From Pollenia angustigena (Eukaryota; Arthropoda; Insecta; Diptera; Polleniidae): DNA of 64,000 nucleotides. Each line of letters starts with the position of its first letter. Positions within the stretch are counted from its first letter, which is position 1. Below are positions 33,969 to 46,069 of the stretch, piece after piece. The DNA is taken from positions 282,578,067-282,642,066 of the forward strand of contig OV884056.1 of assembly GCA_930367215.1 (NCBI GenBank), read 5' to 3'. Made by a program: the position numbers and the translations under genes. Under the pieces are notes generated by a model. That model ran no database searches. It was not told the origin of the DNA and saw nothing but the letters and a program-made list of their open reading frames with translations.

Positions 33969-34214
33969 GTGCCCATTTACATAATACGATTTGTATCGCT
34001 GCAATTTTTGTCAGTTCTTCTACCTTAAAAGCACTTTTGCGTTTATATTGAGCGATTTTTATCGCAGCAAATTTTTCGTCAAATGAGAGAACGAATGAGC
34101 GAACAAAACTAATCAAAGAGTACACTCGCTTGTGTACCCCTTTTATTCCTGTCTCCCCTCTCGCATATTAAGTAAGAATCACAGCGACAAAAATCACACA
34201 ATATAAACGGGTAC
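33969..34214. mobile_element. MITE 3 (246 bp) with TTA target duplication
   Basis: The left end GTGCCCATTTACATAATACG resembles the complement of the right end GTACCCGTTTATATTGTGTG. TTA flanks both (33966-33968, 34215-34217). The 3-bp TWA duplication suggests PIF/Harbinger. Confidence 0.75.
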
Positions 34215-34217
34215 TTA

Positions 34218-34598
34218 AGAACACCCTAAATAAGAGCGTCAAGCGTTTTTTTTATGACAACACTTGTCATTTTCATACAGTGTATACGAAACTAACCTTT
34301 AGAACACGAAATTAACACCCTGTTGGAAAATCTTATTTGCGAAATCGTCCGGTCGGTTTGTTTAACTGAAATTTTATTGGCAATACAATTTTTATATTAA
34401 TATAAACGCTTAAAGTTCTAATTGAAGTAGATCAGTTAGTGAATATAAGGCGAACAAGAATGAGATTCGAAAATTATTTTTAATTTTTGTTAAGAATGCT
34501 ACGTTTTCCAGTTGTCTTTAAATCATTTGTCGTTTGATTTCTTTGATTGTGGGAAATATTTTGTTCCTTGTGCATGTGAAATTGTTTTCATATTTATC
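34218..34598. other. Intergenic, no feature seen
   Basis: No supported gene or repeat boundary. Confidence 0.5.
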
Positions 34599-34601
34599 TT
34601 A

Positions 34602-34855
34602 GTCCCAATTTACACTAGGGACATTTCTTGCCGGACAGACGACGTTTGAAGGCGAGGGGTCGAAAAGGTAGGGTGTGTAGTACATGAGTATCTGTACTGG
34701 ACATTTTTTTATTTCCCTTTCTTACTTTTCGTAGTTTACATACAAGTATTAATTTCTGTCTGACTTCTAATGTTTCATATGTAAACGCTTCAGGTAAGAT
34801 TAAAAGAGAATTCAAAAAATGTCCGGCAAGAAATGTCCCTAGTGTAAATTGGGAC
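34602..34855. mobile_element. MITE 4 (254 bp) with perfect 36-bp TIRs and TTA duplication
   Basis: The terminal repeats, starting GTCCCAATTTACACTAGGGA, are perfect over 36 bp (34602-34637 and 34820-34855). TTA flanks both (34599-34601, 34856-34858). Perfect repeats suggest recent activity. Minus-strand ORFs across it are shadows. Confidence 0.92.
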
Positions 34856-34858
34856 TTA

Positions 34859-35705
34859 GGCTTCATAGAGCAGTGGTGCCCAAAAATACACAATCAAAAT
34901 TATTTGCATGCGGTAGAAACAGGAATACGAAGTTAACATTTTGTCTAATTTAAAAAAGTTGCGTAGCAAAGGCTTAGTGCAACAAAGTTTGAATGTCAAC
35001 TAATTTAATTCTTTTTGTTGAAAAAAAAACAAAACAACAGTCGTATGTTCTTCATCGGCATTCACACAAATAATATTATAGTGTAATTGTGGCGACATTG
35101 CTGCATCAGAATTTTTATGGGAATTGAGCACCACTGTCAAAGACTATATATGTGGAGGTCCATAACAAAACGCAACTATTCCACTTTAACAATTTTTAGG
35201 ATAAATGGAAACAATATTAATTAAAGACTGTACGATGAACATATATCGCGGCTAAGCGGCGCTGCTCAGGAATAACACTTCTTCTAATTTTTAGTTGTTT
35301 TCTGAGCGGCAAAAAATAAACCTGCCAAAAGTGAATGTGGACCTGACAATTTCATCTGTACAAAGCCGACCGCTGTTATGGCAGGACAGATTAAGTAGAT
35401 TAACTTTTTTGCAACAGCGAATCAAAGAATTTCACAGACATACGGCAGTGTTACCAAAATCTGTCTGGATATTTGCGTAGATTGCTGGATTTTTTAAACT
35501 CATTGAATTCTTAAAAATATGAATACGATGTTCGCGTAATAACATTAAAAAAAAATTATTTTGACAATGGCATTTTAACAACTAACCGCTCAGAAATGAC
35601 GCTAAGTAATAAGCTAAGTAATCTGCCGCTCGCCACTTCGTGTGCACATTTGAATTTACATTTTAAGTCACAACTTTTTGTTTTCTTTTAGTATGTATAA
35701 GTATA
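34859..35705. other. Intergenic, no gene seen
   Basis: GAGCGGC/GCCGCTC words occur around 35250-35320 and 35587-35630 in both orientations, but arms could not be bounded. No coding sequence recognised. Confidence 0.4.
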
Positions 35706-37410
35706 TCTCTTCTATCTTCTATATACATATATAAAAATGAAAAATGTTTGTATGTTTGTTTGTTTGTCGCTTTATAGACTCCGAAACTACTGAACCGATT
35801 TTCCTGAAATTTTTACAGTAACATCACGTGAGCCCTAAAAATAAAATAGGCTACTTATTTTTTCGATAGGGGCAGGGGAATTGGTACCCCCCATAGGATG
35901 CCAATATTAATTATCGCATATCTTAAGAGCCGCTGGACGCATTTTGCTGAACTTTTTGTAGTAGGATCTTCTGAGCCCCGAAATTGAAACAAAATAGCAG
36001 CGGGGGTATTGGAATCCCCCATAGGACGCCAATGTTTAACATCGCATATCTTAAGAAATGTAATAGTGAGAATGTTCAAACTTTCTAGAAGTCACTCTTA
36101 TGGTATACTACACTTTTGAAAATAAAAATAAAGCGGGTAGGCGCAGGGGGGGAAATACCTCCCATAGGATGCATACATTAAATATCGCTCAACTGAAGAA
36201 CTATTAAAGGGATAGTCTTCAAACGTGGTTAAAGCTACTATTATGGTAAACTATAAATATCAATATAAAAATGGGCGGGGTTGATAGAGGAGGAGGAGCA
36301 GTAACCCTCTTAGATAGAAATATAACTAAGAGCCGCTGCACGCATTTTGTTGAACTTTTGGTAGTAGGATATTCTGAGCCCCAAAATTGAAACAAAATAG
36401 CAGCGGGGGAAGTGGTTCCCCCCATAGCACGCTAATATTTAATATCGCATATCTTGAGAACTGTTATAGTGAGAATGTTCAAACTTTGTAGAAGTCACTC
36501 TTATGGTATACTACACTACTGAAAATAAAAATAGGATGCATATATTAAATATCGCTCAACTGAAGAACTATCAAAGGGAGAGTCTTCAAACGTGGTTAAA
36601 GCTACTATTATGGTACACTATAAATATCAATATAAAAATGGGCGGGGTTTATAGAGGAGGAGTAGCAGTAACCCTCTTAGATAGAAATATAATTAAGAGC
36701 CGCTGCACGCATTTTGTTGAACTTTTGGTAGTAGGATATTCTGCGCCCAAAAATTCAAATAAAATAGCAGCGGAGGAAGTGGTACCCACCATAGGACGCC
36801 AATGTTTAATATCGCACATCTTAAGACCTGTTATAGGGAGAATGTTCAAACTTTGTAGAAGTCACTCTTATGGTACACTACACTATTAAAAATAAAAATT
36901 AAGCGGGATGACGCAGAGCGGAAATACCTCCCTTAGGATGCATATATTAAATATAGCTCAAATGAAGAACTATTAAAGGGAGAGTCTTCAAAGGTGGTTA
37001 AAGCTACTATTATGGCAAACTTTATATTTCAATATTGAAATGGGCGGGGTAGACAGAGGAGGAGCAGTCCCCTCATAGATAGAAATATAATTTAGAGCCG
37101 CTGCACTCATTTTGTTGAACTTTTTGTAGTATGATCTTCTGAACCCCAAAATTGAAATAAAATAGCAGCCGGGAAATGTTACCCCCCATAGGACGCCAAT
37201 GTTTAATATCGCATATCTTAAGAACTGTTAAAGTAAGAATGTTCAAACTTAGTAGAAGTCACTCCGATGGTATACTACACTTTTGAAAATAAAAATAAAG
37301 CGAGAAGGCGAAAAGAAGGAGGAAAACCTTCCATAGGATGCATATATTGAATATCTCTCAACTGAAGAAGTGGTTAAAGCAGTGTAGCGAAGCGCACCGG
37401 GTTAAGCTAG
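35706..37410 (+). mobile_element. Non-autonomous Helitron with internal tandem repeats
   Basis: The 5' end TCTCTTCTATC (35706 on) follows an A. The 3' end is a short hairpin GTGTAGCGAAGCGCAC (37381-37397 region), then GGGTTAAGCTAG at 37410, followed by T. This fits Helitrons: 5' TC, subterminal hairpin, 3' CTRR and insertion between A and T. The leader ATGAAAAATGTTTGTATG..ACTACTGAACCGATTTT is typical of insect Helitrons. No Rep/helicase ORF is present, so mobilisation would need a partner. Confidence 0.8.
35927..37400 (+). repeat. Four tandem units of about 367-403 bp inside the Helitron
   Basis: GAGCCGCTG starts units at 35927, 36330, 36697 and 37095. Each unit has the same order: ATAGCAGC..GGGG, CATAGGACGCCAATGTTTAA, ATCGCATATCTTAAGA, GAAGTCACTC, CATATATTAAATATCGCTCA and ATGGGCGGGG. 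The last is partial. Unit divergence suggests an old amplification. Confidence 0.88.
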
Positions 37411-37664
37411 TGTTTTTATAAAAATAAGGTTATTATAAGAGTTAATAAAACCTTTTATAAGAAATAAATTTTTTTACAAAAACCCATTGCTTAAAAGAAA
37501 AAAAAAACGCTTTTAAGAAAAATGTTCGTGGGATTTTTTTTTTAATTTCTTATATCCATTACCTACTGTAAATGGTATCAGTAATTTTACGCTTTCGCTT
37601 TTACATGTTTAACAATTGTGTTAATACCCACCTATGTATATTAGCTTGAAATAAATTTATTAAC
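37411..37664. other. Spacer, no feature seen
   Basis: Short AT-rich stretch with T-runs. Confidence 0.5.
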
Positions 37665-37925
37665 CAACCCAATAAAAAATGGAGCTTCCAACGAAGCAGG
37701 TTTGTAAGGGAGAAACATAAGGGTTTCGCTTACCATTGCGCTTACGGAAGACATGAATTTTATATGGCGAGTTCCCACTTTGAAGCAATACATTTTTGAT
37801 ACATAAAGCGCATTATTCAGCGCACATAAACATTGTTGGATGTAACGATCATATTTACACACTGAATGTTTTGATACAGTTATTTTTTAGTATTCTCCCT
37901 TACAAACCTGCTTCGTAGTAAGGGA
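37665..37925 (+). repeat. Palindromic repeat P, copy 2
   Basis: Reverse complement of the copy at 27059-27290: GGAGCTTCCAACGAAGCAGG at the left and CTTACAAACCTGCTTCGTAG at the right. The interior is partly different in length. Non-coding. Confidence 0.75.
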
Positions 37926-38205
37926 ATTCCGTAGCACTTGAAATGTTATTTTTTTTATAAAAGTTGTTGAGAGTTCTTTCACTTACTTTACTGCATTTCT
38001 GTATGTCTTATTGCGTAGCGCATAATTGTGCGCTTACTTTTTTAAATGTACCTTTAGTGCTTCGCAAAATGATAAAATTTTTTATTGGGAAGCTTCTGGA
38101 TCGTCGTTATTTAACTTTAAAGAAAGCGAATTCAGATTCTAGATTTATTTTTTTCTCCTTTAATACTCCAACAAATTTGCTCAAACTTTAACCATCGCAA
38201 TATGC
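37926..38205. other. Spacer, no supported gene
   Basis: A 75-codon ORF at 37964-38191 has no recognisable similarity or start context and was not accepted. Confidence 0.45.
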
Positions 38206-38567
38206 ACACCTGGGTACCCCGGTACCAATACACTTTATGGGATTATACAAACACGTTTGAACTGCTCAATAAAATTCCATAAACTAAATTCTGTATCATA
38301 CCATTACATGAGTTTAGTTTTCATTATAATACGCGGAAGTCTCATTTACATATCATGTATGACCAAAAATGTTATAAATACTAAAAAATACTGTCCTGTA
38401 TAAAAAATTTACAATTTTAGCCGTTATGCAATACAAAGTTAAAACTTCATATTTTAACATAAATATAATTGAATACGCTTTTAAAAAGTTTAAAAATTAA
38501 ATTTTATTTCATAAAAAAATAGATTATTAATACATTATGGTATATGGGTACCCGGGTATCCCGGGTG
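38206..38567. mobile_element. Candidate MITE with GC-rich GGGTACC ends
   Basis: GCACACCTGGGTACCCCGG at the left resembles the complement of the right end (GCACCCGGGATACCCGGG). These GC-rich ends stand out in AT-rich sequence. The target duplication is unclear and no ORF is present. Confidence 0.5.
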
Positions 38568-38698
38568 CTAAACAATGTGGATAAAGTTGGGTATTAACAC
38601 AGGGGTTAAAGTAACAGATATTTATCTCTTTTAGATGTATTATTTATTTTATCTTCTTTTTTTATTATTAAAAATATTTTAAATTTATTTATAACTAG

Positions 38699-40215
38699 TA
38701 GGGTATTCATTTAATCGACCTTTTGCTTTAATCGGTTAATCGCGCGATTAATTAACCGAGGTTTTGGTTTAATCGGTTAATAATCGGTTAGTTTTGTTTT
38801 TGATCGGTTAACCGATTAATAAATTTTTTTTTATAACTTAAGTAATTTCAGTATATAAAAATGCATTAATTGCTTATTTTTTGGAGTTTATAAGTAAAAG
38901 AAAACAATAACATAGGTACGAAACATAACAATTCTTGAACTAAAACGAGCAAGCAAAAAAAAAAACATTCATTAATGCACAAAGTGTGGTATCAAGTCAT
39001 ATCATCATAATATCCTAAACAAAATTTAAAATTGTTTAAAGTAAATATTGTTGTATTTAAACAAAATAAAAATTGTAATACTGTGTTCATTGATTCGTCA
39101 TAACTGCATAGTAGAAATCTAAATTATAAGCGGTATCTTACAACAGTGATATCGTTAGCTTAATATACAAACCTGCTAATTCACTTTGAGCACATTTTAC
39201 AGGAGAGAAAAAAACTTTTTATTTTTCCTATTTGAAGCTTGATAGAAAATTAAAAATACAGTCAGTTTTACACACTTCAGGACTTAAATAGAAGAAACAC
39301 TACATGCTGGTCGACCAGGCGTATCTTTCTCTACCACACGGAATCAAAATCTAAATTTACATAAAAAGTGGATTTAGCCGGTTTGCATATTAAGCCGACT
39401 ATATATATTTCCTGTAATTCTTTTAAGACATAAGACTTAATGACTACCTTGTGAAACTCCCAAATATTTACATATGGATACAAAAATAAACTGAGATAAT
39501 TTTATTAGTTATTTCAATAGTTAAAGGACATCTTATAAAATAAGTTTAAATGTTTAGGATTAAAGCGATTGTTTTCTTTAGTTTTGACAAAAGTTGACTT
39601 GGAAAAAATTATTTCACTTATCGTAGATGAATATCTAATTTCTCATTTTTTTCCAGGATTTCTCTAAACATATAAAATACTCCATTATGCCATTAGAGTT
39701 TTTTAAAATTTTTAACACTTCTCATTGTTTCGGTTAATTCTGTAAAAAGACTGATATGAGAATATATGAGAAGAAATAAATAACTAAACACAAAGATATA
39801 AAAAGTACGGGAAACAAAAAAAAAGTGTTGGCAATCAATTATTTAACCCATTTTTCGCCACATTCCTGTTGATCGATGAAGAAGATAAAAAAGCATTGAA
39901 AAACATTGTAATTTTTGTCATCGGTCGGCGGAAAATCGGTTTAAATGAAGATCACTGAACTGTTTGTATGAAAAAATATTTTCTAAACAAATACATTTGG
40001 TATATTAGACGAAACAAATAATTAAAAACACAAAAAAAATATGTTATAATACTACAAAATATTGAAAATTTTGTTACTTCGGTTAATCGGTTAATCGACT
40101 GAACTTAACCGGTTTGATCGTTAATCGAAAAAAGCCAATTTGAAATTAGCCGATCAGTTAATCGGGTAGTAATTAATCGGTTAACCGGTTTATGGTTAAC
40201 CGAATGAATACCCTA
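38699..40215. mobile_element. Non-autonomous hAT element with 8-bp target duplication
   Basis: The ends TAGGGTATTCATT and AATGAATACCCTA are inverted. The flanks are identical 8-mers ATAACTAG (38691-38698 and 40216-40223), the hAT signature. Both subterminal regions carry many copies of TTAATCGGTTAA/TTAACCGATTAA variants, as expected of transposase binding sites. The 1.5-kb interior has no transposase ORF. Confidence 0.92.
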
Positions 40216-40223
40216 ATAACTAG

Positions 40224-42319
40224 CATTTAACCCGCTACTTCGTTAGCGTCTCCTTTTTCTTCGTGGACATATTTGTATGCCAAAGTTTGTTTTTCTAGGT
40301 TTAAACTTGTTTAAATTCCGGAAATTCAAAAAGTACCAGTTAGTATAGAAAAAAGTAGCAAAAAGTTCCCTCATAGATTCGTATCCACTCAGAACATTGC
40401 ATGTTGAATATTATGTTTTAAGTGGGAAACAGAATAGTCGCTGTAGTACAACGTTACGAATAGCGCTGCAAGCTGTCAAAAGTTTAAAACGGCAGTTTCA
40501 AAATGGTGTCAACAGAATATGTAGTTGTAGTAGTCGTTGCAGTTGAAGTTAAAGCGCAAAACTCGAAATTTTTAACTTTGTTGCGCTACAGAGCATTTTT
40601 TAGATTCAGCTACTACTACAACTTCTTAATTCTGTTCCAGGCCTTAAGCTCCAATATTAACGATAATCAAAAAAATACTAGTTGTAGAACCAAAAAGCTG
40701 AAGAAAGATATTAAGTTTCCCGTATTTCCCATTTTGGTACTATTCCCCCCCCCCCTTTTAAGTATCAAAAATTGCAGTATTGTAGGGGGGCCCATAATTA
40801 ATTACGAATATGTCAATGAATGTAAAGTACCAAAAATTTCAAGTTTTTAGCTTCAGGCGTTTAGGCTGTGCGATGATGACTCAGTCAGTAACGTTACAAT
40901 TTTAAATTTATTTTATTTTATCTAACAAAAAAAATTGGTTAAGAGTTGAAAAAATTAAAAAATTTGCATGTAGAATAACATCAAACAAACGTAACAACTA
41001 ATATTCTTATTAGACACTAAAATTGTTAAAAAGCTAATAAAATTTAAAAAATAAACAGGAAGTGGGCTCCTCCACCACCATAAAAATGATTAACTTATGA
41101 ATGAAAGTCTACACGTGTTTTAGGAATTTTTTGTTTACGTATGTTGGGATCAAAACAAAGAAACAGTAAGGAGAGCGAATGTCTTGAGCGCATGTTGCAA
41201 CTGTACATGTAAAGCTGTTCGATAATGTTACTGTTAACAGAGGAATGTTTATTAAACATTATTTTGGTCAACTGTTATTTTTTTTTTTTTTGTTTAACAT
41301 ACTTAATACGGGGAATAAAGAAATTTAATTTAGGAAAAATTAAGGTAACGCAGATTTTTTACACGAAGATTCCTTTTGTGGTTATAAACAACGTTCCCGT
41401 TGCCCCATGCGCCGCAAAAAAAAAGCAACGCGGGGTCAAAGGTCAATATTTTTTTTTTTTTTTTTTTTTTTTTGACTAACGGTTTTAGGAAAATTCGATT
41501 CAAAAAATGTTAACGTACAGTATGCGAACCAATGTCATACATTGGAATATTTAAATAATGATGAATTTTCAAAACGTTTAGTCCGTTTAGTTGGAATAAA
41601 ATCTCAAATGTCAATAATGGACGTGCTTTCGGGCTTAAATTTCGGATTTATGGTCTATAAAACAGCTAGGGCACCCCGACTATAACATAAATTAAAAACG
41701 ACACAGAATTTCTAATTTAAGACCGATCTTAAAATTGTTTTCTATCAATGAAATGTTCCAGGGTAACAGTTAGCGGCATGCATAGTTTAAAAGAAATATC
41801 CGACTTTGAAAATTAAATACTGTAATTAATAAATTCAAAAGAATTTTTCACAATTTTTCCTTATCTCATGGTGAATCTTTGAGACTGGGTGGCAAACAAT
41901 GCGTATACCAATCGCTCCAAAGTGTGAGAGCAGCCAGCGTTGGCTTATGAGATGATCCTTCCTCCAATCCAAACTTCTCCACAAGTGGAAAAAATCAACT
42001 CTTTAATGGGAGTATCTTGATATTTCTTCTCACGCCTTTGGAAACAAGTATCTTTTCAGCAGAAAAGCGTATTCTTCCTGAAAGACAGAAAGCATAACCC
42101 GCAATAAGCACGCTAACAGGCGACTCAACCAATAGTCAGTCTTGTGTCGTGCCACCAGGGGCTACTGAATACCGTGGTAGCACATGGGATTTCAGGTCAG
42201 CCGCGACCGCAAGAGATTGTAAATATTTCTTTAGATCCGTAAATTTTAGTTTTTTCTGGAATTCCAGATATTTACTACACCTGATTATTTGGTAAAATTT
42301 GTACAAATCAGTATCAAGG
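40224..42319. other. Intergenic, includes an unrecognised GC-richer block
   Basis: Contains C-runs near 40746, T-runs near 41278 and 41449, and a GC-richer block at about 41870-42140. Broken frames in that block could be an old element remnant, but no family was recognised. The 115-codon ORF at 40503 was not accepted. Confidence 0.4.
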
Positions 42320-42395
42320 GTGCTCATGTACGCTAGTTGATTGTTAGCTAGGCTATCAGAGCGAGGGTTGTGGGGTCGATTCACGCCAGAGACTC
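42320..42395 (+). repeat. tRNA-derived SINE-like module, third copy
   Basis: Aligns end to end (76 nt) with the modules at 23463-23538 and 50040-50115. Shared blocks are GCTAG, GGCTATCAG, GAGGGTTG, GTCGATTC and CGCCAGAGAC. Unlike them it is not inside a recognisable element E. Stem pairing is weaker. Confidence 0.45.
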
Positions 42396-42699
42396 CTGAC
42401 TATTTTACTACATTGAGCTGAGGGTCTACGCTGATATTGCTCTGTAAATCAAGTTAGAAATCAAATGTTTTGTTATTGTATTTGTAACATGTATTAAAAC
42501 AAAGTAATAATTGGTATCGAGAACAAGGCGGCAATTATACGACGCTTTTTAAGACAATAAATAAATTTTTTAGGGGCAAATAAATGGAGGCTCCGTCACA
42601 GAGTCTTCAAGATTCAATGCGAACCCTATTTGTTTGAAAAAAAGCTGAAATAATGCATAAGCCACTTGCTTCTAAACTTCTCAAGTCAGTTCTTTCATT

Positions 42700-43080
42700 T
42701 CCCTAGAGGGAAGCGAACTGACACTAAAGTAGTCCTGTGATAGGTCTTTGGTGGTAGAGACCGGTTCTAGTTTTAACACTTTCTATGAATAAGACCTATC
42801 ACTTTTACATGGGGTTGTCATTGGAGGGGGTCAATTGACACCATTTGACCAGTCACAAATCTATTCTCAATGAACGTGTTTAGTGACAGTTACTAAAATG
42901 TAGCATTTTTTCAAAACGATGTAGTTTTATTTAAAAAAAATGTCCTAGAATTAAATTCAAGAGCCAAATTTTAGAAAGTCCCAAAAAAATGTATCACACC
43001 ACCGGTGAAGACTGTACTGTAATTCATTACTTTTTCTACCTTTTTGTTCTTCATAAACCAGTTACATGATTGGTTCTCCT
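42700..43080 (-). repeat. Dispersed repeat R, copy 2 (without the MITE)
   Basis: Reverse complement of 14480-15085 but lacking MITE 1. At the corresponding point (about 42870) it reads straight through as CATTGAGAATAGAT. It therefore is the empty paralogous site. Confidence 0.85.
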
Positions 43081-45313
43081 TTCACTGGTCATGAGTTCTT
43101 TCTTTTTGTACCTGTTCCATTTTCACAACTCCCAGGACCAGTCTTTCGGACCAATTGACACAAATTTCCCACAGGGTTACTACAAATTCCAGTTTAGATC
43201 ACATTTTTATTTTTTTTTTTTTATTTTGATTTCCTCAATTCCTTTAATTTAAGAAAAAAACAAAAAAGCTGTTACTTTTACATTTCCTGTACTGTTATAC
43301 ATCCATGTTATTTAAATACAACTGTTAAATATATTTCCTGCCACAGACACTTTAACATACACAACACATTTAAACATACTTCAAAAACTTTTCTAAATGA
43401 ACCTCAAACATTCAAACAGAAAAATTCAGTTTATCGGGAAACTTCAAGCGCAGCGGTTGCAAAAATTCTTAAACAACGGGCGCCAAAAAAGAAACTATTA
43501 TCAATTAAATTTCATGAATTAATCCGCCTTTTAAATATTTTACATGAAAAATTTAATTATAGAGGGCGAAACTAAAAAAAAACATACAGAAAAAAATATA
43601 AATGAATGAAATTTAATTGCTTAAATTTTGTTAAGATAACAAATCGAATATAAACATTTGTTGAAAACAACACAAAAATTTGTTTATATGTTTATTTTAT
43701 TCTAAGGCGTTTCTTAAGCAAAAAAAAACGGAAAAGAAGAAATTTTGAAAAAATAAAATAAAATATTTCCAAAATTATAACGAGTTATTGGCCACAATGT
43801 TTAAATATTATCGGACAATTAAAAACGTCTAAATAATGACGTGCAAAGAAAAACAACTACAGTTTTTATAGAAACAAACAACAAAAAAAAAAATAAATAA
43901 AAATTCTTTAACTGGAAAATATGTATTTTAAATAAAAAAAAATTATTTGCTTAAAATTAAAATGAAGGAAATAAAATTTAAAATAAATTATGTGTGGGAA
44001 AAAGTAGAAAATTACCAAAACATAAAGAAATAAATAAATAAAAATTTCCTGATAAAATATTAATTAGGAAAAATTTTAAAAGTACATAAATTTAAGATAA
44101 CAAGTAAAGTGCTTTGGAAAACAAATTTAATGTATAAATAAATTGAAAATTTCTTTAAGGTGTGGAGCATTTAATTTGTTAACCATCTTTTTTATAGCAG
44201 AGCGAAAAAAAAACAACTGGCACTTGTTTCAATTCAAATAAAATCAGTAAGTTTATTATTGTTATTATTTTTTATTATTCAATTAATATTTGTGTTCGCT
44301 TTTTTTGCTAAGGCTCTGGTCGCACTTGGCGAATATTTGACGCCCCACATTTAACCAAAATTTTGGATAAACATTTCTTTGATCTAGCATACCGTTCGCT
44401 GAATCAAACAACGTTTTACAGTTTATTTTTTAAATTTAGTAAATCAATTGAAACTGTTATTCGTCTATAACGAATCTTATGTACCCTTAACCAAACCCAT
44501 TTCTTTCCAAGAACATGTGATATGAGTGCTACCTAGTTAAACTCCTTATTCCGGCAGCATATTTGTATGGGCGCTTTTAAAACCAAACAAATCTCATCTT
44601 ATATGGATATGAGCTTCACAACATTTGTTTTTTTATGGACCCTATCGTACCGAAACCTTGCATGGGGGCCAGGTGAAATAACACAGAGAACATTATTCCT
44701 AAAATATTTTCAAACATACAATTTCTATAACATGTTTTTACTGTTTCTATTAAATTTTTGTTTTACTTTTATTTAAGCAACTTAAATGTTGACAACAATA
44801 CAAAAATATGATAAACGTTTTCATGTTTTCATAACTTTTGTATAAAAGATTTAAAGCACTTTTTTCTGCCGTTTTTGCCAATTTTTTTTCCGTAAACAAC
44901 ATAAGACTCAGTCAGTGATCCAAACTCTTGGGACACCAAACACGCGAAGACATTTAAAAAACGGGCAAAAAGGGCTAAATTGAAAAAATTACGGTCTTAC
45001 CATTTTATCATGGCAAAATTTAAATTTCAGCAAGTCACTTTTGCACTCGCGTTCTAAAAACAGGCAGTTATTTTTGATAATAAAAAAAAAATTTTCAAAC
45101 GAATCATTTTCCTGTAACAATCAAAAAAAATTTATTATTTTTGCTTTATTTTATGCCACGAGCAAAGAAGGGGTGGAGGAGAGAAGGCGGCTGGGCTTTT
45201 TTTTTGGAATAATTTATTTTTTTACTCTATTTTAATCACAGTTGCTGTTTTCCTCTCCTTGGCTAAAGGAGAAGAAATGTCAATTATCGGAGACCACCAA
45301 ACAAGGAAAAAAG
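43081..45313. other. Intergenic, with a TIR-element relic
   Basis: Mostly A/T-rich. About 44690-44870 resembles the left interior of the element at 32097-33100 (AATGTTGACAAC, TTTCATGTTTTCATAA). No coding sequence recognised. Confidence 0.45.
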
Positions 45314-45592
45314 CCAACCAATTGTAGGGGAATGTAAGAAAAGATAAAGTCATTGTTTATTGTTGGTGTTTTGTTTAAGCTTTGATATTGGTACAAGTAA
45401 GACTTATCGCTTTTAGGGTTTTATTTGTATAATATTTTTGGCTTTTCTAAAATATTTGGAAAAGGTTTCCTGATGAGCTGGCCTAAGCAACCACTGAAAT
45501 GCGCAAAGAACCTAGCTTTTCCTCAACAATAAATTTCAGTGTATTTAGCAAATATGAAAAATTGGAAACTTAGGACGTCATACAGAAATCTT
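45314..45592 (+). repeat. Dispersed repeat Q, copy 1
   Basis: About 280 bp matching 51890-52169 closely and 62031-62320 more distantly, all in the same orientation. Shared blocks: AACCAATTGTAGGGG, CTGTTTATTGTTG-like, TTTTATTTGTATAATATTT, CTGGCCTAAGCA and GAAATGCGCA, then an AATAAA near the end. No ORF. The family is unknown (solo LTR or MITE considered). Confidence 0.8.
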
Positions 45593-46069
45593 ATTAATAA
45601 GAAAATCGTTGTTTACCAACTGTTGTAGTGTTGTTGTTTCTACAACAAATTTCGTCACTATACTTAATCATATTTCTTAGCACACAGAAAAAATTATTGG
45701 CAGTTTTTTTTTCAATTAATAGTGATTTTTGAATTTTAAAATAAATTTGATTACGTTCTTAATTGATTGAATTAAAAAAAATATTTTTTTTTTTTTCAAT
45801 TAAAATTTTACTTGATTTTAAGCTTAATTTTAATTATAAGTTTAATTGAATCAATCAACTCGGCTGTTTGAATTGAACACTTTGTTGCTTTCCTCCCTCA
45901 TCAACAGTTTGCGAAAAATGTTACAAGTGCAACCAACATCTTTATAAATTTATTGTCTTTGCCCTTACATGTACATACACACAAACACACATGTTTTTGT
46001 CATCAAAAAGAACAGTAAGCGTCGCGTTCAAAAAAAACTACCAACAAGTAAAAAATTAACTGAGATTTG

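Noticed and set aside
34615..34893. 92-codon minus-strand ORF
   Set aside because: It lies across MITE 4 and its terminal repeats, so it is a shadow of the element.
35927..37400. CRISPR-like or satellite interpretation of the regular repeats
   Set aside because: Units are about 400 bp, diverged, without spacers, and lie inside Helitron ends.
40503..40850. 115-codon ORF with a Val-rich start
   Set aside because: Crosses a C-run and low-complexity sequence, with no family resemblance.
41870..42140. Possible retrotransposon or gene fragment in a GC-richer block
   Set aside because: Both strands give broken frames without any motif I could name.
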